From Halostagnicola larsenii XH-48 (GTDB taxonomy: Archaea > Halobacteriota > Halobacteria > Halobacteriales > Natrialbaceae): a stretch of 64,000 nucleotides of DNA. The position numbers and the translations under genes were made by a program. This document shows, one piece after another, positions 52,555-59,529 of the stretch. How positions within the stretch are numbered: position 1 is the stretch's first letter; every line of letters starts with the position of its first letter. The stretch is taken from contig NZ_CP007055.1 of assembly GCF_000517625.1 (NCBI RefSeq), forward strand, positions 2,046,001-2,110,000, written 5' to 3'. A model generated the notes under the pieces. That model made no database searches and had not been told where the DNA came from. It was given only the letters and a program-made list of their open reading frames with translations.

Positions 52555-52634
52555 CGGAAGCCACAAACTCCGCGCATGGGGGCTACCGTATTGAAATGCC
52601 CCGGGTGCTCATGACACCCGAGACGTGGCTTCCG
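52555..52634. ncRNA. Candidate structured RNA with three-way-junction fold
   Basis: CGGAAGCCAC (52555-52564) and GTGGCTTCCG (52625-52634) pair perfectly over 10 bp. Between them are two further hairpins: GGGGC/GCCCC (52579-52583 with 52598-52602) and CGGGTG/CACCCG (52602-52607 with 52615-52620, loop CTCATGA). Base 52602 is shared, so one stem loses a pair. The result is a closed three-way junction of 80 nt. It is not a tRNA. The strand is undetermined. It could be a small RNA, a leader element of the downstream genes, or a mobile-element end. Confidence 0.4.
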
Positions 52635-52769
52635 ACCGCACAATGGATCGGTTGCCATGATTGGATATCTTCTCCGCGGGCTTAAACATCCCGTCCGACA
52701 GATGAATCGAAGTCAATTACCCTCGAGCGGCGGGCAACCGCAGACGGCGACTCGAGTCGAGGTGGGCGA

Positions 52770-52982
52770 ATGACCGACCTCGAGTCCAGTCTCGCCGTCC
52801 GAATCGTCCGCACGCTCGAGGCCCACGGCCTCGCCTGGGACGAGTACCGACTCGCCGACGCGTTCGATCCCGACGCCCTCGAGCGGCTGGTGCGCTCTGC
52901 GGACCCGGTGGAAGTCCGACTCGAGGTCCGGGGGTTCGAACTGGTCGTCACCGACGACGAAATTCGGGTGCTCGAGGAATGA
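52770..52982 (+). CDS. HalOD1-like output-domain protein
   Basis: A 70-aa acidic protein. The core YRLADAFDPDALERLVRSAD followed by VEVRLEVRGFELVVTDDEIR resembles the HalOD1 output domain, which haloarchaea use in sensory and two-component proteins, here without any attached receiver. The similarity is from memory of the family pattern, so moderate. The stop overlaps the next gene start in ATGA, so they are translated together. A 23-codon frame (52702-52773) ends in an ATGA overlap with this start; a TATA-like GGCTTAAACA lies near 52679-52688. Confidence 0.6.
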   Translation: MTDLESSLAVRIVRTLEAHGLAWDEYRLADAFDPDALERLVRSADPVEVRLEVRGFELVVTDDEIRVLEE

Positions 52983-53146
52983 CCGGCGTGGAGTCGGGCG
53001 ACGGAGCCGGTGGTCCGCCGCCGGAGCCGGAGCCGAGGCCCTGTCCCCACTGTGGCGTGCCGGTGACGGCCGTGATTCAACTCGTCCCGACGGCGCACCA
53101 CGCCTATCCCTGCGGGTGTGTGGTACCGGCGGATCTGCTCGAGTAG
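52979..53146 (+). CDS. 55-aa zinc-ribbon-like protein
   Basis: A tiny protein with RPCPHCGVPV and, about 20 residues later, HHAYPCGCVVPAD: a CxxC followed by a CxC. This gives four Cys that could hold one zinc. A Pro/Glu-rich N-terminal stretch precedes them. It overlaps the HalOD1-like gene by ATGA. The reading frame is uninterrupted, but conservation cannot be checked here, so the call is moderate. Confidence 0.55.
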   Translation: MTGVESGDGAGGPPPEPEPRPCPHCGVPVTAVIQLVPTAHHAYPCGCVVPADLLE

Positions 53147-53174
53147 GTAGCGTTGCCAAACACGTTTTCTGGAA

Positions 53175-53626
53175 CTATGGCGGGTTCGGTTGCTGGAGAA
53201 AAGACAACGTCCCTGACTCGAGCGTATCCCGCCAGAGTTGCAAGACGGCGAACGTAACGAGTCGCACCGTTTCAACTTCGATACACGACGCCACAGCATC
53301 ATCGTGACTCGCCGCTGGTGGTGGATGAAAGTGAGTATCTGGTACGTCGAGACGTGGGTGGAGGTCGTACCGGTAATTGAAGACCGGTCCTTCGGTATAG
53401 TGATAGCGGTAATTGAGTTCCTCGGTCCAGACGATATCGAAGCGGCCCGACTCTGAAACGATCCCGTCGGAAACAAACAGAGAAGCTCCTGCGGATTGAG
53501 TGACGAATCGAATTCCGAATCGACGATGAGCGGTTCGTACGTTTCAGCGATTGTCCGTGCTCGAGCCAATAGCTGTTGATCTGGAGCACCGGTATCGGCC
53601 CATTCCCAATCGTTATCACCTCTCAT
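53175..53626 (-). pseudogene. Frameshifted partner of the HTH gene
   Basis: Read from ATG at 53626 the frame begins MRGDNDWEWADTGAP and continues to LNPQELLCLF. Near 53466-53474 the downstream part is in another frame: after one missing base it would continue DGIVSESGRFDIVWTEELNY, RYHYTEGPVFNYRYDLHPRL and DVPDTHFHPPPAAS, ending at TAG 53175-53177. Repaired, it is about 150 aa. The strand-rich FxYRYDxHP and HFHPPP motifs resemble haloarchaeal proteins usually found after such HTH genes, and loosely the TumE toxin fold. ATG overlaps the HTH stop in ATGA. A 1-nt deletion has therefore broken the gene, unless it is a sequencing error. Confidence 0.7.
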
Positions 53627-54120
53627 ACCTCTGCAACGCGGTGTGCTTCGTCCACTTGGAGGGCTGCTTTCGCGAGTGCGAGGTTTTTGCGCGTCGAACG
53701 CCACTCGTTGAGGTCTGCCCACCCCCCATCTTCGGGCTCGAGTCTCGTCGCGAGATCCTCGACGCTGTCCACATCGTATTTGCGACGGAAGTCTCGAATG
53801 TCGCCGTTCATCTCCCGAATGCCTTCCAATAACTCCGCGTGAGTGTGTGTCGTACGGAGTTCCTCGATTCGTTGGGTAATAACCCGCCCTTCGTCGCGTT
53901 TGTATTCTGTCGTGCGCCCGTTTTGCATCGAAACCGCGAGACCCGATTCGACGAACTCGTTCAGATATTTTCTCGTCGTCGGCTCGCTGACGAGCGCCTT
54001 CGAAGCGATTGTGCTAACTGAGCTGTATACTGTCGTCTCCTCGAGAACCTCCTTGAGACGCTCTCTACTCGTCGTCTCCTCCTTCCAGTGGGCTTTCGCT
54101 CGCTCGTTTATATCGGTCAT
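53623..54120 (-). CDS. Winged-helix HTH regulator, first gene of a two-gene cassette
   Basis: A 165-aa protein. The N-terminal half is a winged-helix HTH: TVYSSVSTIASKALVSEPTT then RKYLNEFVESGLAVSMQNGR. The C-terminal half is a helical segment with RIEELRTTHTHAELLEGIRE and GDIRDFRRKYDVDSVEDLA, possibly a partner-binding or dimerisation region. Together with its ATGA-coupled partner it looks like an antitoxin-like regulator plus effector. A 15-bp inverted repeat (54140-54154) sits 20 nt before the ATG, so it probably controls itself. Sampled base composition (near 53% G+C) is lower than in most of the window, pointing to transfer. Confidence 0.72.
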   Translation of the reverse strand: MTDINERAKAHWKEETTSRERLKEVLEETTVYSSVSTIASKALVSEPTTRKYLNEFVESGLAVSMQNGRTTEYKRDEGRVITQRIEELRTTHTHAELLEGIREMNGDIRDFRRKYDVDSVEDLATRLEPEDGGWADLNEWRSTRKNLALAKAALQVDEAHRVAEV

Positions 54121-54139
54121 AACGCAACTAACGAGGCAG

Positions 54140-54154
54140 AAGATAAAATATCTT
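54140..54154. promoter_or_regulatory. Inverted repeat over the HTH gene promoter
   Basis: AAGATA-AAA-TATCTT, 20-34 nt upstream of the HTH ATG, overlaps the AT-rich block that should act as TATA. This is the expected position for an autorepressor. Confidence 0.5.
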
Positions 54155-54224
54155 TGCTAGAGAAATATTATTTATTCATTCGTGGGCAGTCACCGACGCT
54201 CGATGTCTGATCGGTGAGCGGAAA

Positions 54225-54827
54225 TTATTCCGCGTACACGCAGGCCTCAAGATACGACTCGATTTCCTCGCGAACGTCGCCGACCCACTCGTCGTCCTCG
54301 CTCGTCGAGCGGCGCATGATCGTGCCGTTGATCATCGTGATCAACGTCGCCGCCACCCCCTCGGGATTACAGGGCTGGAAGACGCCCCGGTCGATCCCCG
54401 CCTCGACGATGTCGACGATCAGATCCTCGAACACGTCGTCGCTCCGGTTGAAGTGCGATCGGTACGCCTCGTCGTGGGTCGCCTGCGCCCGGAGTTCGAA
54501 CAGCGCGGCCATCGACTGGCGCTCGTCGTCGTCGATGCTGCGCTCGAAGAGTTGGTCGACAACCTCCTCGAGGGCGTCCCGGGGCTCCTCGACCGGTCCC
54601 TCGATCGACTTCGTGCGAAACGCCTCGAGCATGAACTCGAGCGTCTCGAGGACCAGATCGTCCTTCCCGTCGTAGTGGTGGTAGATCAGCGACTGGCTCT
54701 TCGCGAACTCGTCGCCGATCTTGTCAATCGTCAGGTCCGCGTACCCGTGCTCGAGCAGCGTGGCGAGCGTCGCGCCCATGATCTCCTCGCGCGTGTTCGA
54801 CGGGTTCTCGAGGATTTCAGGAGCCAT
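54225..54827 (-). CDS. TetR/AcrR-family regulator
   Basis: A 200-aa TetR regulator. The HTH is NTREEIMGATLATLLEHGYA followed by LTIDKIGDEFAKSQSLIYHH and YHHYDGKDDLVLETLEFML. The C-terminal ligand-binding domain is helical and acidic. ATG at 54827 is preferred because it starts just before the HTH; a GTG at 54938 would add 37 unconserved residues. It is divergent from an operon for a secreted protein and an RND/MMPL exporter, with a perfect 18-bp palindrome between them, so it very likely represses that operon and itself. The ligand is unknown. Confidence 0.85.
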   Translation of the reverse strand: MAPEILENPSNTREEIMGATLATLLEHGYADLTIDKIGDEFAKSQSLIYHHYDGKDDLVLETLEFMLEAFRTKSIEGPVEEPRDALEEVVDQLFERSIDDDERQSMAALFELRAQATHDEAYRSHFNRSDDVFEDLIVDIVEAGIDRGVFQPCNPEGVAATLITMINGTIMRRSTSEDDEWVGDVREEIESYLEACVYAE

Positions 54828-54969
54828 CGAGGCGCCCCCGTCGGCTCGCCGATCGATCGCCGACTCGTCTTGCCGTCCGCTGGCGACTGCGACCGCCTCG
54901 AGCGGCGGCCGGTGACCGGTCCCTGTCGTGCATACCACCGTGGACGAGATGGGGGACCAAAAAAGGAGT

Positions 54970-54987
54970 TGATTGAACGTTCAATCA
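54970..54987. promoter_or_regulatory. TetR-type operator, 18-bp perfect palindrome
   Basis: TGATTGAACGTTCAATCA is a perfect palindrome, the strongest in the window. It is 6 nt before CCTATAAC (54993-55000), the likely TATA box of the exporter operon, and next to the T-run that may serve the tetR promoter. Such sites are typical for TetR autorepressors. Confidence 0.7.
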
Positions 54988-55022
54988 CAAAACCTATAAC
55001 CGCGCTGTTGTGATATCGTGTA

Positions 55023-55121
55023 ATGACAGATATTCATCGAAGGGAAACAGTGTGCTCGACTGAGCATACCCGGAGTAGAACGGTCAGAAACGGAGACCGG
55101 GGGCGTGTTACTGAACAATGA
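55023..55121 (+). CDS. Possible 32-aa leader ORF coupled to the secreted-protein gene
   Basis: The ATG at 55023 is about 26 nt after the TATA box CCTATAAC (54993-55000), the position expected of a leaderless start. The frame runs 32 codons and its TGA overlaps the next ATG in ATGA. The product would be basic (MTDIHRRETVCSTEHTRSRT and on), unlike haloarchaeal protein, and GC3 is low. It may be a translated leader that couples ribosomes to the next gene rather than a functional protein. Confidence 0.35.
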   Translation: MTDIHRRETVCSTEHTRSRTVRNGDRGRVTEQ

Positions 55122-56746
55122 GGGTAACACGCCAATCGGTCGTCGCGATTGTATTCGTACTGCTGGTCGGAGCGAGTCTGAGTGTGTCACCGATCGGCGC
55201 GCTCGCCCAGGACAGCGCCTCGACGGGTGGAAGTAGCGGCTACGTGCCGCCGGATAGAGGACACCCGGATCTATCGGCGAACCTTCCGGACAACGAAGTT
55301 GGAACGGGAACGACCGAAGAGCTTCAGTTCGAAATCACGAACGACGGGGAAATCACGTCCGGCTCGGGTCAGGGCGTCACCGACGCCCAGAGCGTCACCG
55401 TCGAGATGGACGACGACGGGCCGTTCGAATCGCAGGTGGACGAACGCTCCATCGGAGCCGTCCAGGACGGCGGCGTTGCCGAAGCGGTGTTCCCGGTGGC
55501 CGTTCCCGACGATCTCGAGGCCGGCGAGTACGAAGTGACCCTCGAGATCAGCTACACCTACGCCGAGACGATCGGAACGGACGGGAGCGTCGACCGCGAG
55601 CGAGACTCCGAAACCGTCGACGTCACCGTCGAGGTCCCGGAAGAACCCCGATTCGAAGTCGCAGACGTCAACACCGACGTCGAACCCGGTGCCAGCGGCG
55701 ATGCGATCCTCGAGGTCGAGAACACGGGAACGGTGGCCGCGAACGAGACGCGAGCGACCATCACCGGCGGTGGCGGCGTCGTCGTCGACGGCGAGGCCGC
55801 GCGGGAGGTCCTCGGCGATATCGAACCCGGCGAGACGGCCACTGCGGTCGTCAACGTGCAGGTCAACGAGGCGACCAGCGGCGGCGCGAAGCCGCTCGAC
55901 CTCGAGTTTACCTACCGGGACGAAAACGGCGTCCAGCAGGAGGCCGAACCCGAAACCGCGAGTCTCGCGCCCGCCGACGAACAGGAGTTCTCCATTCAGA
56001 ACCTAGAGAGCGACCTCTCGGTCGGCTACGAGGGCGACGTGAGCGGGCAGGTCCGCAACGACGGGCCCCGAACCATCGACGACGCCGTGTTGGTCGTCGA
56101 ACCGATGAGCGAAACGGTGTTCATCGAGGACACCCGCTACGCCCTCCCCGAGATCGAACCCGGCGAGACCGCCGACTTCACCTATCCGACCGACGTCAGC
56201 GGCCAGGCCGACGCCGGCGACCGCCAGCTCCGGTTCACCGTCGAGTACACCGGCGGCGACGACTCGCCGCTCCAGGACGGCCCACACTCCGAGCGCGTAA
56301 GCGTCGAGGACCGTCAGGACGAGTTCTCGATCAGCGGCGACAACGTCTCCGTCGAGCAGGGCGGGAGCAACGAGTTCGCCCTCGAGATCACCAACGAACG
56401 TTCACAGACGCTCTCGAACATCAACGCGATGTTGTACACCAGCGGCGAACTCGATACCGACGACGACGAGGCCTTCGTCGACGAACTCGCGCCGGGCGAG
56501 TCCGCCGAGATCACCTTCGACATCTCGGCCACGAGCGCCGCGTCCGCGAAGACCCACCCCGTCGAACTGGATTTCCAGTACGACACCGAAAGCGGTGAGA
56601 CCATCGTATCCGACACCTACCAGCATCCGGTCGACGTCCGACAGAGCGAAGACGACGGTGGCGGGATCACGGGAACGCTCGTCGGCGTCCTGGGCGCGCT
56701 CGCCGTCGCCGGCGTCGGAATCACGCTCTGGTGGCGACGAGGGTAA
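55118..56746 (+). CDS. Secreted membrane-anchored COG1361-type protein
   Basis: A 542-aa protein. A signal peptide (VAIVFVLLVGASLSVSPIGA) precedes about four beta-sandwich repeats of the CARDB/NEW3 type, seen as recurring segments such as VDVTVEVPEEPRFEVADVNT and LEVENTGTVAANETRATITG, with DIEPGETATAVVNVQV. A C-terminal helix (GTLVGVLGALAVAGVGITLW) and WWRRG anchor it to the membrane. It is acidic and mostly outside the cell. It is followed 4 nt later by an RND/MMPL exporter, suggesting it is an exporter accessory on the cell surface. ATG at 55118 is preceded in frame by a stop, so this start is certain. Confidence 0.85.
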   Translation: MRVTRQSVVAIVFVLLVGASLSVSPIGALAQDSASTGGSSGYVPPDRGHPDLSANLPDNEVGTGTTEELQFEITNDGEITSGSGQGVTDAQSVTVEMDDDGPFESQVDERSIGAVQDGGVAEAVFPVAVPDDLEAGEYEVTLEISYTYAETIGTDGSVDRERDSETVDVTVEVPEEPRFEVADVNTDVEPGASGDAILEVENTGTVAANETRATITGGGGVVVDGEAAREVLGDIEPGETATAVVNVQVNEATSGGAKPLDLEFTYRDENGVQQEAEPETASLAPADEQEFSIQNLESDLSVGYEGDVSGQVRNDGPRTIDDAVLVVEPMSETVFIEDTRYALPEIEPGETADFTYPTDVSGQADAGDRQLRFTVEYTGGDDSPLQDGPHSERVSVEDRQDEFSISGDNVSVEQGGSNEFALEITNERSQTLSNINAMLYTSGELDTDDDEAFVDELAPGESAEITFDISATSAASAKTHPVELDFQYDTESGETIVSDTYQHPVDVRQSEDDGGGITGTLVGVLGALAVAGVGITLWWRRG

Positions 56747-56750
56747 CTGA

Positions 56751-59420
56751 ATGACAGAGTCCGATCGCCCCGACGACCGAACCAGCGACGACCTCGCCGA
56801 CCGTGAGGCCGACCTCGTCACCGATGGCGGGGGTGCCCGCGACGAGTCGAGCGCTGGCAGCCGAGTGAGCGGCCTGTTCGGCTCCCTGGCTGAGCGACTC
56901 GGCTCGCTTCGGGGCTCGAGCGGCGGCTCGGGCGACGACGAGGACGACCCGTTCACCAGACGGATCAATCCGCTCATCTCGAAGCGTCCGTGGACGGTCG
57001 TCATCGTCTTTCTCCTGCTGACGGGCGTGTTTATGGCCGGAGCGGGCATGGGCGGCGGCGAGCAGGAAGCCGGTGCCGACCAGTTCGCAGACGACACCGA
57101 GGAGTCACAAGCCTACGAGGACATTCAAGACGAGTTCCGCGAATCGGGTCACGAGGAGGGCGGAACCACCGCCCAGTTGTTCATCGAAGACGATCGGAAC
57201 GTCCTCTCGCAGCCGAACCTCCTGCGGATGCTCGAGTTTCAGGATCGGATCGAAACGCAGGACGACCTCCGCGTGGAATCGTCGACCAGTCCCGCGTCAC
57301 TGATCGCCCAACAGCTCGATCCCGAGGCGGAAACCGCCGAGGAACAGTACCGAGCGGTCGACAGGGCATCGAGCGGACAGCTCGAGAGAGCGATCGCCGA
57401 CGCGGACGAGGCGGCCGGGCTCCCGGTGAGTACGGACTTTACGCCGGAATCGGCGGAGGCTGACGTCGCCCAGGTTGCGATCACCTACGACACCGCGCCG
57501 ATGGCCGATACGGACAACTACGCGGATCTGCAGTACGAAACCGAGGCCATCGCCAACGAGATCGACGGCTTCGAAAGCGGCGAGAACATCGTCGTCTTCG
57601 GCGACGCGATCATCGAAGAGGAGACCACCCAACTGTTGACCGATACCTCGATCGTCGTCTTCCCGGCGGCGATTATCCTCATCCTCTTTTTCCTGCTGGT
57701 GGCCTACCGGGACCCGATCGACCTCGGGCTCGGTCTCGTCTCGCTCCTGATGGCGATGATCTGGACGTTCGGATTCATGGGATTCGCGGGAATTGCATTC
57801 TCCCAGTCGCTGATCGTCGTCTTCCCCTTGCTGTTAGCGGTCGGGATCGACTTCGGGATACACATAATCAATCGCTATCGCGAGGAACGGGCCAAGGGTG
57901 TACCGATCGGAGAGGCGATGACGCTGACGACGAGCCAGCTAACGGCGGCGTTTCTCATCGTGACGCTGACGACCGTCTTCGGCTTCGCGTCGAACCTGGT
58001 CAGTTCGATGAGCGGGATGCAAGACTTCGCCATCGTCGCCGCCATCGGGATGCTCTTTACGTTCCTGATCTTCGGCGTCTTCCTCCCCGCCGGCAAGGTC
58101 GGATTCGATCGGCTCCGAGAAGGGACGCGCTTCCCGCAGTTTGGAACCACGCCGATGGGCAGCGAAGGATCCGTTCTGGGCAAGATACTCCCTGTCGGCG
58201 TCCGGGTCGCTCGAGTCGCGCCCGTGGTCTTTCTCATCGCCATGCTCGTCGTCGGCGGCGGCGCGGCGGCCTACGGGGCGGGGGTCGACACCGAGTTCGA
58301 CCAGGAGGCGTTCTTCCCCGAGGAGGAGCGTCTCGACCAGTACGAACAGCTACCCGGCCCGCTCGCACCCGGCGACTACACCTTCATGACGGTCCTCGAT
58401 TACATGGAAGAGGACTTCGACCGGGGGATGCAGAGCTCGGTGACGATCTACGTCGAGGACGGGGATTTACGCTCCGATACCGCACTCAGAGATATCGATC
58501 GCGCGCTCGAGAACCCGCCCAGCGAGTTCCAGCGGGATGGGAGGGAGGCCAACGCAGACAGCATCGTCTCGGTCGTCGAGACCCGGGCCGCGGAGGATCC
58601 CGAATTCGACGCGGTCGTCACCCGGTACGATTCGAACGGCGACGGAATACCCGACCGGAACGTCGACGTCGTCTACGACGAACTGTTCGCGTCCGACGCC
58701 AGTTCCGAGGCGAGCCAGTATCTCACGACCGACCGCGGCGCGGCTCAGATCAACATCATGATCGACGTCGACGCCGATCAAGCCGAGGCCGTCGACGCCG
58801 CCCAGCAGACCGCAGACGACATGGAGATGGACGCGACGGCAACCGGCCAACTGGTCATCTTCGAGTCCGTCATCGAGGAGACGACCGAGTCGTCGATCAA
58901 CAGCCTCGTGCTCGCGTTCCTCCTGACGACCGTCTTCCTCGTGCTGGCCTACTGGTGGCTCGAGGGGCGGGCGATCTACGGCGTTCTCAACCTCGTTCCG
59001 GTGTTGATCACGGTCGCGCTGCTCGCGGGGTCGATGCGATTGTTCGACATTCCGTTGAGCCCGATCAACGCGCCGATCCTCTCCGTTTCGATCGGACTGG
59101 GCGTTGATTACACGGTGCACTTCATGCACCGGTTCGTCGACGAGTTCGAGGACGGCAACGGCGTACACGAGGCGTTGCTCACCACCGTCCGCGGGACCGG
59201 CGGGGCGCTCACGGGGAGCATGCTCACGACCGTCTGCGGGCTCGGGGTGCTCTATCTCGCCTTGATCCCGCTGATCATGGAGTTCGGCTTGCTCCTCGCG
59301 CTGGGCGTGTTCTACGCCTGCTTCACGTCGATCCTCGTGCTTCCCTCCGTGATCGTCGTCTGGGATCGGTTCGAGAACGGCGCGATCGACCTCCCGTTCC
59401 TCGGAACGAGCCAGCGGTAG
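56751..59420 (+). CDS. RND/MMPL-family exporter
   Basis: An 889-aa exporter with two six-helix halves and two large extracellular loops (about residues 105-290 and 515-705). The family motifs are VGIDFGIHIINRYREERAKG near residue 365 and SIGLGVDYTVHFMHRFVDEF near residue 780. The proton-relay Asp sits in each helix 4. The first ~70 residues are a hydrophilic acidic tail, and the first helix is VVIVFLLLTGVFMAGAGMGG near residue 83. It resembles HAE3/hydrophobe exporters of archaea. The tight spacing to the COG1361 gene indicates one operon, probably released by the TetR protein when its ligand is bound. Substrate unknown. Confidence 0.9.
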   Translation: MTESDRPDDRTSDDLADREADLVTDGGGARDESSAGSRVSGLFGSLAERLGSLRGSSGGSGDDEDDPFTRRINPLISKRPWTVVIVFLLLTGVFMAGAGMGGGEQEAGADQFADDTEESQAYEDIQDEFRESGHEEGGTTAQLFIEDDRNVLSQPNLLRMLEFQDRIETQDDLRVESSTSPASLIAQQLDPEAETAEEQYRAVDRASSGQLERAIADADEAAGLPVSTDFTPESAEADVAQVAITYDTAPMADTDNYADLQYETEAIANEIDGFESGENIVVFGDAIIEEETTQLLTDTSIVVFPAAIILILFFLLVAYRDPIDLGLGLVSLLMAMIWTFGFMGFAGIAFSQSLIVVFPLLLAVGIDFGIHIINRYREERAKGVPIGEAMTLTTSQLTAAFLIVTLTTVFGFASNLVSSMSGMQDFAIVAAIGMLFTFLIFGVFLPAGKVGFDRLREGTRFPQFGTTPMGSEGSVLGKILPVGVRVARVAPVVFLIAMLVVGGGAAAYGAGVDTEFDQEAFFPEEERLDQYEQLPGPLAPGDYTFMTVLDYMEEDFDRGMQSSVTIYVEDGDLRSDTALRDIDRALENPPSEFQRDGREANADSIVSVVETRAAEDPEFDAVVTRYDSNGDGIPDRNVDVVYDELFASDASSEASQYLTTDRGAAQINIMIDVDADQAEAVDAAQQTADDMEMDATATGQLVIFESVIEETTESSINSLVLAFLLTTVFLVLAYWWLEGRAIYGVLNLVPVLITVALLAGSMRLFDIPLSPINAPILSVSIGLGVDYTVHFMHRFVDEFEDGNGVHEALLTTVRGTGGALTGSMLTTVCGLGVLYLALIPLIMEFGLLLALGVFYACFTSILVLPSVIVVWDRFENGAIDLPFLGTSQR

Positions 59421-59529
59421 CGAGTCGCCACCACCCGTTCTGTCGGGCGTAGCAGCCGGCAGAGTGGTCGATGGAAACGCGGCCGAACAGGAAGTGATAT
59501 GCGAGTGCAACGACGAGTTCGGGTATCAC

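Noticed and set aside
53460-53480. Programmed frameshift as explanation for the broken HTH partner gene
   Set aside because: No slippery heptamer or following pseudoknot is visible at the junction; a 1-nt deletion or sequencing error is simpler.
52682-53722. 346-codon minus-strand frame through the HalOD1 and zinc-ribbon region
   Set aside because: Only the first ~55 codons after 53626 are coding; the rest runs antisense to two plus-strand genes and has poor composition.
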